This document shows positions 10,874-19,049 of a DNA stretch of 64,000 nt, in pieces. Source of the stretch: Corynebacterium caspium DSM 44850 (lineage in GTDB: Bacteria; Actinomycetota; Actinomycetes; Mycobacteriales; Mycobacteriaceae); NCBI RefSeq assembly GCF_030440555.1, contig NZ_CP047118.1, positions 1 through 64,000 on the forward strand, given 5' to 3'. The translations under genes and the position numbers were made by a program. The notes beneath the pieces are model-generated. The model made no database searches. It was not told where the DNA came from and saw only the letters and a list, made by a program, of their open reading frames with translations. Every line of letters starts with the position of its first letter. Within the stretch, counting starts at the first letter, position 1.

Positions 10874-11070
10874 CGGGGGTGCAGACGTTGTTCGGCGGCA
10901 ACATATTCATTTAAAGAGCGCCGGGCTAGCTCAGATATGTGGGCATCTTCAAGCATTTGGCTGGCTGCGGCCACAATTGCTCGCAAGGCCGCTTCGTGTT
11001 TACTGCAGCCCTGGGCTTGGGCGAGCAGATGGAGGGCTCGGTCATGGGCGGGGGAGAGCCGAAGAGTCAT
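10861..11070 (-). CDS. Ribbon-helix-helix-like small protein, possible antitoxin
   Basis: About 69 residues from the ATG at 11070 (an upstream ATG at 11103 would add 11). MTLRLSPAHDRALHLLAQAQGCSKHEAALRAIVAA has the pattern of a ribbon-helix-helix DNA-binding domain: a short beta strand and then two helices. Such proteins are usually antitoxins or small repressors. It is the first gene of a two-gene leftward unit and overlaps its partner by 13 bases. The fold is inferred from pattern only. Confidence 0.6.
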   Translation of the reverse strand: MTLRLSPAHDRALHLLAQAQGCSKHEAALRAIVAAASQMLEDAHISELARRSLNEYVAAEQRLHPRCDL

Positions 11071-11199
11071 TGCCATAAGCATCAGGCTAGCATTTGGTAT
11101 CACCTTGGTATCACTTTTGGGAAAAATAAGCCGCTAGCGGGCCCTAGCGGGTAGTATAGGGAAGACTTTTTAGTTGTCCCATCCCAGGAAAAGGTGAGT

Positions 11200-13788
11200 A
11201 TGAGCGACGACAACAACACCGGCGGTCATGAACCAGGTACATATGACCGGATTCTTCCCATTGACATCAATGAGGAGATGCAGACCAGTTATATCGACTA
11301 TGCGATGTCAGTCATTGTGGGCCGGGCCCTGCCAGAGGTGCGCGATGGTCTAAAACCAGTGCACCGCCGCATTTTATATGCCATGTTTGACTCCGGGTAT
11401 CGCCCTGATCGAAGCTTCGTGAAGTCGGCGCGCCCGGTTTCAGACACCATGGGTCAATTCCACCCACACGGCGACTCCGCAATTTATGACACCCTGGTGC
11501 GTCTTGCCCAGGATTGGAATATGCGCTATCCGATGGTCGATCCGCAGGGTAACTTCGGTTCCCGCGGTAATGACGGCCCGGCCGCTATGCGTTATACCGA
11601 GTGCCGTATGACCCCGCTGGCCATGGAAATGGTGCGCGATATCCGCGAAGATACCGTAGATTTCCACCCCAACTATGACGGCAAAACCAAAGAACCAGAT
11701 GTTTTGCCTGCTCGGGTGCCTAACCTGCTGATGAACGGTTCGGCCGGTATTGCCGTAGGTATGGCTACCAATATTCCACCGCATAATTTAAATGAATTAG
11801 CCGGGGCTATTTATTGGTTGCTTGAAAACCCGGAAGCCGATGAAAAAACTGCCCTCGAAGCTTGTATGAGCTATGTAAAGGGCCCAGATTTCCCCACTAG
11901 AGGGCTAATTATTGGGGATAAAGGCATTCAAGATGCTTATACCACCGGGCGCGGTTCTATCCGGATGCGCGGGGTCACCTCAATTGAGGAGCAGGGGAAT
12001 CGCCAAATAATTGTGATTACCGAGCTGCCTTATCAGGTAAACCCGGATAACTTAATCACCAATATTGCCGATAGCGTAACCAGCGGAAAACTCGCCGGCA
12101 TTGCCAAAATCGAGGATGAATCTTCAGACCGCGTAGGTATGCGCATCGTAATCACCCTAAAACGCGATGCCGTACCGCGAGTAGTCCTAAATAACCTCTT
12201 TAAGCATTCCGCGCTGCAAACTAATTTCGGCGTCAATATGCTTTCTATTGTCGATGGCGTGCCGCGCACCCTGCGCCTAGACCAAATGTTGCGCTACTAC
12301 GTTGCACACCAGATTGATGTCATCGTGCGGCGCACCAAATTCCGGCTGGCGGAAAAAGAAGCCCGGGCCCATATTTTGCGAGGCCTGGTCAAAGCCCTCG
12401 ATGCCCTCGATGAAGTAATTGCGCTTATCCGCGCCTCGGCCACAGTCAGCATTGCCAAGACTGGCCTGATGGATTTACTCACCGTTGATGAAACCCAAGC
12501 ACAGCATATTTTGGATATGCAATTGCGTCGTTTAGCTGCTTTGGAACGGCAAAAAATTGTTGATGAGCTGGCCGAAGTCATGCGCATCATTATCGATTTG
12601 CAAGATATTTTGGACCGCCCAGAACGCCAGCGTTCCATCGTAAAAGATGAGCTCGAAGGCATTGTGGAACGCCATGGTGATGAGCGCCGTACGGAGATCG
12701 TGGCCGCAACTGGCGATGTCACCGAAGAAGACCTCATTGCGCGCGAAAATGTGGTAGTAACCATCACTTCTACTGGTTATGCTAAGCGCACCAAGGTAGA
12801 TGCTTATCGTTCCCAGCGCCGCGGCGGCAAGGGAGTACGTGGGGCAGAACTGCGCCAAGACGATATTGTGCGCCACTTCTTTGTGGCCTCCACCCATGAC
12901 TGGCTGCTCTTCTTCACTAATTTTGGCCGAGTTTATCGCCTCAAAGCTTATGAACTACCCGAAGCTTCCCGCACAGCTCGCGGACAGCACGTGGCTAACC
13001 TGCTAGAACTGCAACCAGAAGAGCGCATCGCCCAGGTAATTCAGCTGCAATCCTATGAAGATGCCCCATATTTGGTACTAGCCACCAAGCATGGCCGAGT
13101 AAAGAAATCTCGCCTGGCAGATTATGAATCCAACCGCTCCGGTGGACTTATCGCCATCAACCTCAACGAAGGCGATAGCCTCATTGGGGCCGCCCTGTGC
13201 GATGATTCCGATGAGCTCATTTTGGTCTCTGAAGAGGGACAATCCATTCGTTTCCAAGCCGATGACGAACAACTACGTCCCATGGGCCGGGCAACAGCTG
13301 GAGTCCGCGGTATGCGCTTCCGTGGCGATGACCAACTCCTAGCGATGACAGTGGTACGCGATGGCCAATTCCTTCTCGTGGCCACCAGCGGTGGTTATGG
13401 CAAGCGCACCGAACTAGAGCAGTACTCGGTACAAGGCCGTGGCGGTTTAGGTGTGGTGACCTTCAAGTACACCCCCAAGCGCGGCAAACTAATTGGCGCC
13501 CTCGCGGTAAATGAAGAAGATGAAATCTTCGCCATTACTACCGCAGGTGGGGTAATCCGCACCTCCGTAAATCAGATCCGGCCTTCCTCTCGTGCCACGA
13601 TGGGCGTACGTTTGGTGGATCTACAAGATGGGGTAGAACTGCTGGCCATCGACCGCAATGTGGAAGGTGCCGGTGAAGAAACCGCAGAAGCTGTGGCCAA
13701 GGGCAGTATTGATGGTCCAGCGGATCGCTACCGTAATACCCAAGAAACCGTGGAAGATATTCCCGGTGTAGTAACCGAAGAAGAATAA
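11200..13788 (+). CDS. gyrA: DNA gyrase subunit A
   Basis: Breakage-reunion subunit of gyrase. The N-terminus carries RALPEVRDGLKPVHRRILYAM. The quinolone-determining region HPHGDSAIYDTLVRLAQ has the Ser and Asp that mark a quinolone-sensitive type. The catalytic Tyr lies in AAMRYTECRM. The C-terminal beta-pinwheel starts with the GyrA box QRRGGKG. About 862 residues, with an acidic tail. The ATG at 11200 is preferred over the in-frame GTG at 11194 because AGGAAAAGG is then correctly spaced. The product pairs with GyrB from 5853. Confidence 0.97.
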   Translation: MSDDNNTGGHEPGTYDRILPIDINEEMQTSYIDYAMSVIVGRALPEVRDGLKPVHRRILYAMFDSGYRPDRSFVKSARPVSDTMGQFHPHGDSAIYDTLVRLAQDWNMRYPMVDPQGNFGSRGNDGPAAMRYTECRMTPLAMEMVRDIREDTVDFHPNYDGKTKEPDVLPARVPNLLMNGSAGIAVGMATNIPPHNLNELAGAIYWLLENPEADEKTALEACMSYVKGPDFPTRGLIIGDKGIQDAYTTGRGSIRMRGVTSIEEQGNRQIIVITELPYQVNPDNLITNIADSVTSGKLAGIAKIEDESSDRVGMRIVITLKRDAVPRVVLNNLFKHSALQTNFGVNMLSIVDGVPRTLRLDQMLRYYVAHQIDVIVRRTKFRLAEKEARAHILRGLVKALDALDEVIALIRASATVSIAKTGLMDLLTVDETQAQHILDMQLRRLAALERQKIVDELAEVMRIIIDLQDILDRPERQRSIVKDELEGIVERHGDERRTEIVAATGDVTEEDLIARENVVVTITSTGYAKRTKVDAYRSQRRGGKGVRGAELRQDDIVRHFFVASTHDWLLFFTNFGRVYRLKAYELPEASRTARGQHVANLLELQPEERIAQVIQLQSYEDAPYLVLATKHGRVKKSRLADYESNRSGGLIAINLNEGDSLIGAALCDDSDELILVSEEGQSIRFQADDEQLRPMGRATAGVRGMRFRGDDQLLAMTVVRDGQFLLVATSGGYGKRTELEQYSVQGRGGLGVVTFKYTPKRGKLIGALAVNEEDEIFAITTAGGVIRTSVNQIRPSSRATMGVRLVDLQDGVELLAIDRNVEGAGEETAEAVAKGSIDGPADRYRNTQETVEDIPGVVTEEE

Positions 13789-13792
13789 CCTC

Positions 13793-13838
13793 CAGGAATA
13801 CCGGAATTCAGGAATACAGGAATATAGGAATATAAGGA
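13793..13838. repeat. AGGAATA-type repeats between gyrA and the DUF3566 gene
   Basis: Five or six copies of a 7-10 base unit AGGAAT(A/T)(C/T) run from the gyrA stop to the AAGGACC ribosome site of the next gene. Several units look like ribosome-binding sequences. Confidence 0.85.
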
Positions 13839-13843
13839 CCCTC

Positions 13844-14212
13844 ATGGCACGCGAAGTTGAGATCACAAAGGTAGCGCCGTTAGCGGCCTTCCGCGTAGCG
13901 CTGGCGCTATCCCTAGTGGGACTAGTGGCCTGGATTATCTGTGTAGCCCTGCTCTACCTAGTAATGCAGGCCGCTGGCGTGTGGGACACCGTAAATTCCA
14001 TAATCAGTGGCTTTGGTGGCGGACAAACCGTCACCTTTGGCCTGGTTATCAGCTTGGCAGCCTTAGGTGGCGCTTTATTTGCTATTGCCACCAGCCTGCT
14101 AGCACCCCTTACTGCCCTAATTTATAACGCCGTAGTGGAACTCTTTGGTGGAATCCGAATCTCCCTGGCAGATACCCGTACCCCGGCCACCACGAAGCGA
14201 CGTCCCTACTAA
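13844..14212 (+). CDS. DUF3566 membrane protein
   Basis: The 122-residue protein belongs to the DUF3566 family, which lies directly after gyrA in corynebacteria and mycobacteria. It starts MAREVEITKVAPLAAFRVALALSLVG and has two clear membrane segments, at about 16-45 and 66-95. The C-terminal tail is basic. The ATG is preceded by AAGGACC at good spacing. Function is unknown; the position suggests only co-expression with gyrA. The next gene starts five bases after the stop. Confidence 0.85.
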   Translation: MAREVEITKVAPLAAFRVALALSLVGLVAWIICVALLYLVMQAAGVWDTVNSIISGFGGGQTVTFGLVISLAALGGALFAIATSLLAPLTALIYNAVVELFGGIRISLADTRTPATTKRRPY

Positions 14213-14217
14213 AAATC

Positions 14218-15264
14218 ATGCTTACCCCCAAATTTAAGTTTAAGGCACGTAATTTGCGATCCTCCCGTCTGGCAGCCAGCGTAGTGCTCACCACCGCGCT
14301 CACTGCCACTGGCTTACAAGCCCCGGCCTCGGCAACCGAAGATTTCACCCAAGCCTTCGAGCTGCTTTCAGAAACAGAACTCCAAGCCTCCAGCACCACC
14401 CCAGTTAGCGATAACCGCATCGCCGCCTTCTGGGAAAAAGACATACCCCGATATGTTGGCGAAAACACCTATGCGACGCGTGCCTGCACCACCAGCTACC
14501 TGGGAAATAACTACTGGATCACCGCCCGACACTGCGTCGCCCATAACCCGGAACTCGCAGGATATTTGGAACAATCCGACGGTGAATTCGCGGGCATCGC
14601 AAATATCTATTTGCTCTCTGAGCACGACGATATCGCCATCCTAAAAACCGGCCCAGGTATCCAAGCAGAGGCCTTTAAGTTGCCTACTCGGGACTTAAAA
14701 AAGGGCGAGGTAGCCACCTTGCTGGGTTATTCCACCGGACATGATTATGCTTCAGCGGCTTATCCAGCGATTGTGCAGGCAGTGCGGGTAAAGCGCATCG
14801 GCACAGACGGCCCGGTGTATAAAAAATTATTGGAAAGTACTTCCAACACTGGTTCACGCACCTGCCGAGGCGATTCTGGGGCAGGCATATTTATCGATGA
14901 CACCATCTATGCCGTGCACACCGCTGGAGCCGAGAACCTCAGGTGCACTGACCAAATAGGCAGTGAGATGTTCCATAGCGCCCTCTACAGCCGAGTGGAG
15001 GCCATTAAGGCCATTATCTCAGACACCACAGCGCTAACTGAGCAAGAGCAGGTGCGGGCACAGAGTGGCTTGGCAGCTCACCCAAATAATCACCATATTG
15101 CCGACCCTGCAGGATCTACAGGTAGTGATGACGGCAAATTATCGCCTGGTATTGCTGCCTTGATTGGAGTGCTGGGCACGCTCGGCTTCGGATTATTAAT
15201 TGCACTACTAACGGGTTTTAAAAATTCCGAATTTATGCCTCTGAACTGGGGATTTGGCTCTTAG
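14218..15264 (+). CDS. Secreted/membrane-anchored trypsin-like serine protease
   Basis: S1-family protease acting outside the membrane. The signal peptide spans about 1-40 (VVLTTALTATGLQAPASA). The catalytic triad is visible as His in TARHC, Asp in DDIAILK and Ser in CRGDSGAGIF. A C-terminal membrane helix (GIAALIGVLGTLGFGLLIALLTG) is followed by a short tail. Of its Cys residues, two near CTTSYLGNNYWITARHC are positioned for the usual disulfide. A paralogue with the same architecture is encoded at 46.5 kb. No ribosome site is obvious, and translation may be coupled to the preceding gene. The substrate is unknown. Confidence 0.88.
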   Translation: MLTPKFKFKARNLRSSRLAASVVLTTALTATGLQAPASATEDFTQAFELLSETELQASSTTPVSDNRIAAFWEKDIPRYVGENTYATRACTTSYLGNNYWITARHCVAHNPELAGYLEQSDGEFAGIANIYLLSEHDDIAILKTGPGIQAEAFKLPTRDLKKGEVATLLGYSTGHDYASAAYPAIVQAVRVKRIGTDGPVYKKLLESTSNTGSRTCRGDSGAGIFIDDTIYAVHTAGAENLRCTDQIGSEMFHSALYSRVEAIKAIISDTTALTEQEQVRAQSGLAAHPNNHHIADPAGSTGSDDGKLSPGIAALIGVLGTLGFGLLIALLTGFKNSEFMPLNWGFGS

Positions 15265-15299
15265 CCTGAAGCTATGTAAAGTAACTACACGTTCCACAG

Positions 15300-15373
15300 G
15301 GGCCTATAGCTCAGTCGGTTAGAGCGCATCGCTGATAACGATGAGGTCGCAAGTTCGATTCTTGCTAGGCCCA
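15300..15373 (+). tRNA. tRNA-Ile (GAT)
   Basis: Acceptor arms GGGCCTA and TAGGCCC pair perfectly. The anticodon loop reads CTGATAA with anticodon GAT, and the T arm has GTTCGATTC. CCA follows directly in the DNA at 15374-15376. No rRNA operon is attached. Confidence 0.96.
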
Positions 15374-15384
15374 CCAGGAACAAG

Positions 15385-15457
15385 GGGGCATTAGCTCAAT
15401 TGGTAGAGCACCTGCTTTGCAAGCAGGAGGTCAGGAGTTCGATTCTCCTATGCTCCA
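15385..15457 (+). tRNA. tRNA-Ala (TGC)
   Basis: Acceptor GGGGCAT pairs with ATGCTCC, with one G-U pair. The anticodon stem-loop is CCTGCTTTGCAAGCAGG with anticodon TGC, and the T arm has GTTCGATTC. CCA is not encoded. It follows tRNA-Ile by 11 bases and is probably co-transcribed. The AT-rich island begins just downstream. Confidence 0.96.
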
Positions 15458-15464
15458 CAGATAC

Positions 15465-15497
15465 ACCCTGTTCACCTTCTGGTGAGCAGGGTTTTTC
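15465..15497 (+). terminator. Terminator of the tRNA-Ile/tRNA-Ala unit
   Basis: ACCCTGTTCACC pairs with GGTGAGCAGGGT (one mismatch, four-base loop) and is followed by TTTTTC. It starts seven bases after the tRNA-Ala gene. Confidence 0.9.
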
Positions 15498-15518
15498 TTT
15501 GTGCATTTAGCGCGCAGG

Positions 15519-15552
15519 CAAAAGAGAAAACGCTGAGCTAGAAGGCTCAGCG
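15519..15552 (-). terminator. Leftward terminator of the small membrane protein gene
   Basis: CGCTGAGC (15531-15538) and GCTCAGCG (15545-15552) form a perfect stem. On the minus strand it is followed by TTTTCTCTTTTG, so it terminates leftward transcription. Confidence 0.8.
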
Positions 15553-15607
15553 CTAACGTAGGGGGGTGAAGGCGCTAGAGGCGCTCTAGTCCTGCTCTGA
15601 GGAATAA

Positions 15608-15841
15608 CTACTGGTGAAGCATATAGGCGCAATAAGCGATTATCAGTATTGCAAATACTGCAGATGACGCTAAAAAGGATGTCTTTTTGCGCCCTTCCAC
15701 CACAGGAGAGGCCTCATTAGTGCTGAAACCTATTTTCCACCAAAAGCCGATACCTGCAACTAACAACCCGAATGATAGGAAATAAAACCACCAGGGCATA
15801 TCTAAATATACATACAGTGGAACAGGGATAGCCCAGAACAT
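15608..15841 (-). CDS. Small two-helix membrane protein, unknown function
   Basis: No family is recognised. The 77 residues hold two hydrophobic segments, PWWFYFLSFGLLVAGIGFWW (about 16-35) and FLASSAVFAILIIAYCAYML (about 56-75), joined by a charged loop. No ribosome site is clear. A well-formed leftward terminator lies downstream, which supports a real transcript. It is the first gene of the AT-rich island after tRNA-Ala. Size and topology resemble immunity or accessory membrane proteins, but nothing in the sequence proves that. Confidence 0.55.
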   Translation of the reverse strand: MFWAIPVPLYVYLDMPWWFYFLSFGLLVAGIGFWWKIGFSTNEASPVVEGRKKTSFLASSAVFAILIIAYCAYMLHQ

Positions 15842-15987
15842 AAAGGCGCTTTAGTTGATCTATGCACTACTTTTCCCTTCATGATGGGCAATTTAGAATA
15901 AACAAAGTTATATATCTGGTATTAATTTAAATCAAGGATCCTTAAGCAAAACTATGACAAAGTACCCATAGATAAGGGTCAACCATT

Positions 15988-16101
15988 ATGAAAAAACACA
16001 ATTTCCGGCATTCACCAAAATATATAAACCATATCAGTGTGCCGGTTCAATTAAATATCGAAGCCTATTTAATCTCATTCCATAATCATATGTCGGTATA
16101 A
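15988..16101 (+). CDS. Possible small ORF, 37 residues
   Basis: This short frame in the 432-base gap between two small genes starts ATG and follows an AAGGGTC sequence about nine bases upstream. The product begins MKKHNFRHSPKYINHI, is basic and His-rich, and has no signal peptide or membrane helix. The rest of the gap (15842-16273) is AT-rich and holds nothing else I can name except an inverted repeat at 16227-16249. Coding status is uncertain. Confidence 0.3.
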   Translation: MKKHNFRHSPKYINHISVPVQLNIEAYLISFHNHMSV

Positions 16102-16226
16102 AAAACCTGTAATTAAACGGTGTTGCTAGAAGTATTTTGAGGATATATTAATCATTAGCTACATAAATTTGAAAACTATCTAAGGTGTAGATGTTTCAAG
16201 GGTAGTTATATCGAGTAAATGGTTTT

Positions 16227-16249
16227 CATAGAGATTAATTGTCTCTATG
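16227..16249. promoter_or_regulatory. Inverted repeat upstream of the secreted pro-protein gene
   Basis: CATAGAGA and TCTCTATG are perfect arms around a seven-base spacer. The element ends 11 bases before the AGGAG ribosome site. It could be an operator for the nearby response regulator or a leader hairpin. Confidence 0.5.
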
Positions 16250-16273
16250 TATGATGATTTAGGAGTTATTCTT

Positions 16274-16909
16274 ATGAAGCAAATAAGTAGGTTTTTAGCA
16301 ATACTAATTTCCTCCTCCATTTTTGTATCCGGAGTAGGGGTTTCAGTTGCAACTGCACAGCCGAACTCACGTGCAAATTACTCCACAAGAGAGTTCTTCG
16401 AGTACCCACAGCAGGCACCTGTGCAGAATCCTTTGTTCGCCACTGAAGGTACTTTTGGAGAAGACTCAGTAAATATCTCTGATCTGACACCTGAAGAACT
16501 CCAAGTTGTAAAAGAAGCAGCTCAGCTTCTAGAAGAACTAGATCAAGCTCGTTCAGCTGAGGAGCGCAAGGAAGTTCTAATTTCTAATCTTGGGTATGAC
16601 GAAGCATCGGCAACAGCAGAATCGTTGGGACTCACAATCGATGAGCTGGTCTCAGACAGAACAGTCCCAAATACTAATGGTGATCGTGGTGTTGGAGAGT
16701 TCCTTTCCTGCATGAAAGGCCACGCAACTGATGATTTGAAATCAATTTTTAATGTCAACGCAGTAAGTTATTATATTGGTAAGGAAAAATACTTTGAAGC
16801 AGCTTTGGCTGCAGGTAAGCACCTTGCTAAACAAGGTATTCGACGTAATGCATACGGGTTAATCGGCATTCTCGCATGGTACGGAGTACGCTGCGCCGCC
16901 TTTAAATAA
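16274..16909 (+). CDS. Secreted pro-protein with cationic two-Cys C-terminal domain (bacteriocin-like)
   Basis: No family is recognised. The start at 16274 is chosen because AGGAG lies eight bases upstream and MKQISRFLAILISSSIFVSG begins a clear signal peptide (cleavage probably after ATA near residue 29). A mid-region rich in Glu/Asp and helical (about 60-125) precedes a sharply different C-terminal domain of about 70 residues. That domain starts at GVGEFLSC and ends WYGVRCAAFK: hydrophobic, Gly/Ala-rich, net basic, with exactly two Cys. An acidic pro-region followed by a cationic C-terminal peptide resembles Sec-exported or protease-activated bacteriocin precursors. A small membrane protein follows 28 bases later. 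The antimicrobial role is inference. Confidence 0.65.
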   Translation: MKQISRFLAILISSSIFVSGVGVSVATAQPNSRANYSTREFFEYPQQAPVQNPLFATEGTFGEDSVNISDLTPEELQVVKEAAQLLEELDQARSAEERKEVLISNLGYDEASATAESLGLTIDELVSDRTVPNTNGDRGVGEFLSCMKGHATDDLKSIFNVNAVSYYIGKEKYFEAALAAGKHLAKQGIRRNAYGLIGILAWYGVRCAAFK

Positions 16910-16937
16910 TCAAATATAAGAAGAAAAGGTACTTACT

Positions 16938-17195
16938 ATGTATACCGGCAATAATCTTAAAGATTTTGAAATCTGGTTTAGAAACTTATGTGGTTTGCTC
17001 GGCTTTTCCTTTATCTATACGTGGATTTTGGGTTTATTTGACAGCGATCCTGGTTTTGATTGGGACGGACTAAAGAGCTTCTTCCTGCTGGGTGTGCTCT
17101 TGAACTTTTTGCATTTCGCGTATTCGCGGGGCAAGATTCCGAAGAAAGATGACAACACCGAGTCTCAACCAGAAGATATAGAAGAAAAATCTTAA
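16938..17195 (+). CDS. Small membrane protein, possible immunity partner
   Basis: The 85-residue product has two hydrophobic stretches (about 13-35 and 46-62) and an acidic cytoplasmic-type tail, KKDDNTESQPEDIEEKS. AAAGG lies eight bases before the ATG. It begins 28 bases after the secreted pro-protein gene in the same direction, so the two are probably one transcript. Small membrane proteins directly downstream of peptide bacteriocin genes commonly give self-protection. The pairing is suggestive only. Base composition is AT-rich, as in the rest of the island. Confidence 0.6.
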   Translation: MYTGNNLKDFEIWFRNLCGLLGFSFIYTWILGLFDSDPGFDWDGLKSFFLLGVLLNFLHFAYSRGKIPKKDDNTESQPEDIEEKS

Positions 17196-17227
17196 CGGTA
17201 CAGTCTAAGATTCTTATTCTTTTAATT

Positions 17228-17257
17228 GCGTGGTAGTTTTATACCTAACTACCACGC
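17228..17257. terminator. Hairpin between convergent genes
   Basis: GCGTGGTAGTT (17228-17238) and AACTACCACGC (17247-17257) form a perfect 11-bp stem with an eight-base loop. It lies between the convergent small membrane protein gene and the response regulator gene. There is no strong T tract on either side, but its position supports a shared transcription stop. Confidence 0.6.
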
Positions 17258-17278
17258 ATATATATGCATTGAGCCATC

Positions 17279-17938
17279 TTAGAACCCTGCCTTGATGGCA
17301 GTTACTGCTAGTTCACCACGGTTATTAATCCCAGTATGAGAATATATTTCAGCTATATAACTACGCACGGTAGCAGCACTTAAATGAAGTTCTTTAGAAA
17401 TCTCCTTATTTGATTTTGCTTTTATAAGAAGTTCAAAGACCGGATATAAATACCGCGGCAGTGTTGCAATGGCATCAGCAAATCCACTATATAGTTCAAT
17501 ATTTCGTTGTCTTTCAATATAGGATTTTCGCATAATACGAGTCGGTTCAGGACTAAGTACTTGAAAGCCAGCATGAGCCTGTTTGATTAAGGTAGCAAGC
17601 TGCTCACCTCGAATATCTTTAGTTAAGAACCCGCGCACGCCGGTAGAAAGCGACTCCGATAGAGATTCTTTATGATCGAATGCTGTGAGCATAATGATGG
17701 CTAATTCTGGATAATTTTTAGCTAGTAATTTAGCAGTATTGACACCATCAAGAACTGGCATATCAACGTCTATAAGTACCACATCAATTTTATGAAAATT
17801 CAAATTTAACAGCGCATCGGCGCCATTTTCAGCTGTGCCAACAACACATATGCCATCTTGATGAGCGAGCAGGTTGCGCAAGTTCTGTCGGAAGATGGAG
17901 TCATCATCAAGTAACGCAATATTTATAACTTCACACAT
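17279..17938 (-). CDS. NarL/LuxR-family response regulator
   Basis: DNA-binding partner of the adjacent histidine kinase. The receiver domain spans about 5-120, with acidic pocket LLDDD at 9-13, phospho-acceptor Asp in VVLIDVDMPVLDG near 57, and Thr and Lys in MLTAF and LTKDIRG. The LuxR-type helix-turn-helix is about 155-215 (KEISKELHLSAATVRSYIAEIYSHTG). The start overlaps the kinase stop by eight bases. It is the last gene of a three-gene leftward unit that begins with a secreted peptide. The AT-rich coding sequence (21 of 60 bases G+C at 17401-17460) points to acquisition. Confidence 0.92.
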   Translation of the reverse strand: MCEVINIALLDDDSIFRQNLRNLLAHQDGICVVGTAENGADALLNLNFHKIDVVLIDVDMPVLDGVNTAKLLAKNYPELAIIMLTAFDHKESLSESLSTGVRGFLTKDIRGEQLATLIKQAHAGFQVLSPEPTRIMRKSYIERQRNIELYSGFADAIATLPRYLYPVFELLIKAKSNKEISKELHLSAATVRSYIAEIYSHTGINNRGELAVTAIKAGF

Positions 17939-19049
17939 GATTGGGTTCTCCTACAAGATTAGGAAGAGCAGCGTATACAATCCAGCGATCTTCTTTGCGT
18001 ACAAAATAAAGAGTGCCACCAAATTCTTGAACTCGGTGTTCTAGATTGGCTAAACCAAACCCGCCGGTAACCTCGGAAGAAGCCTTCGAAGTAAGTATTT
18101 TATTACTCATAGTCACTGAAAAAACTTCAGCATCCAAGTTTAGAAATAGATTAACTTCTGAGTTTTCCGCGGCATATTTTAAAGCATTAGTTGCAGTTTC
18201 TCGTATGATTAGAGCAGCAATATCTATTGTTTCTTGATCTAAATACTCAAAAATAGTTTCTTCAGTATTAACCTTTAAAACTAGCTTTCGGATACTCAAC
18301 ATTTTAGTGCAAGTTTCGATAACTTCTTGCAAAGACTGTGACTTCGATTGCGAATCAAGATTCAAAATTATAGGACGAATCCGCCGAGATGCAGTATGAG
18401 CAATTTGCACAATACTATCTAACTCTGAAGCTAGCTCACCATGTTTCACAGCTATATTTTGAGCAGTTATAGCTAACCTGGCTAAATCTTTAGCAATAGT
18501 ATTATGCAGCTGAGCGGCTAGTTCTGCTTTAACTTGTTGCGTTGCCTGTAGAGCATCCTCACGGCTCCTTAAAAGAGCAGTATGAGATTCTTGAAGCTTG
18601 TTATTTAAAAATCTAAAAGAAAAACCAAGCAAAAGTACAGTAATTATAGTTAATAAATTGCTAAGTAAAGCAAGAGCTAGATCTTCAGTACGAATACATA
18701 AAAGGATAGAACTAGATATTAATAAGATAAATGCTTGGAAGGTCTTTTTTTGAACAATCCAAATTATGATAATTAAAAAAACGCCAAAAGAAGGAAATGC
18801 TAGCGAATCCCCATAAGGATGCAGACCAAATAAAATATATAACAGTATATAAGCTATTTCTCCGTAAAGTGGAACCCATCCAGCAAACACCATTGCGATT
18901 CCAAATAAGATTGGTACCCATAGTGATGTTGCTGTTACCGCATTTGTTCTTACAAGACTTCCGATTATTTCGGAAGCTACTATTAATATAGCCACTGCCG
19001 AAAAAACTATTCTTCGCTGCCAGCTAGCTGTAATGGTAGGAAAGTTCAT
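17931..19049 (-). CDS. Membrane sensor histidine kinase (HisKA_3 type)
   Basis: The first 155 residues or so form five or six membrane helices with almost no extracellular domain, as in kinases that sense peptides or membrane state. The dimerisation domain has the phospho-acceptor His in AQLHNTIAKDLARL. The ATPase domain shows the N box RETATNALKYA and G box GGFGLANL. The ATG at 19049 is chosen because it overlaps the peptide gene stop as TAATG; an upstream TTG at 19067 is the alternative. Very AT-rich: 11 of 60 bases are G+C at 18601-18660. The kinase and its regulator form a complete two-component system. Confidence 0.9.
   Translation of the reverse strand: MNFPTITASWQRRIVFSAVAILIVASEIIGSLVRTNAVTATSLWVPILFGIAMVFAGWVPLYGEIAYILLYILFGLHPYGDSLAFPSFGVFLIIIIWIVQKKTFQAFILLISSSILLCIRTEDLALALLSNLLTIITVLLLGFSFRFLNNKLQESHTALLRSREDALQATQQVKAELAAQLHNTIAKDLARLAITAQNIAVKHGELASELDSIVQIAHTASRRIRPIILNLDSQSKSQSLQEVIETCTKMLSIRKLVLKVNTEETIFEYLDQETIDIAALIIRETATNALKYAAENSEVNLFLNLDAEVFSVTMSNKILTSKASSEVTGGFGLANLEHRVQEFGGTLYFVRKEDRWIVYAALPNLVGEPNHV

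Noticed and set aside
15300..15457. tRNA-Ile/tRNA-Ala pair considered as part of an rRNA operon
   Set aside because: No 16S, 23S or 5S sequence is present on either side, and a terminator follows the pair.
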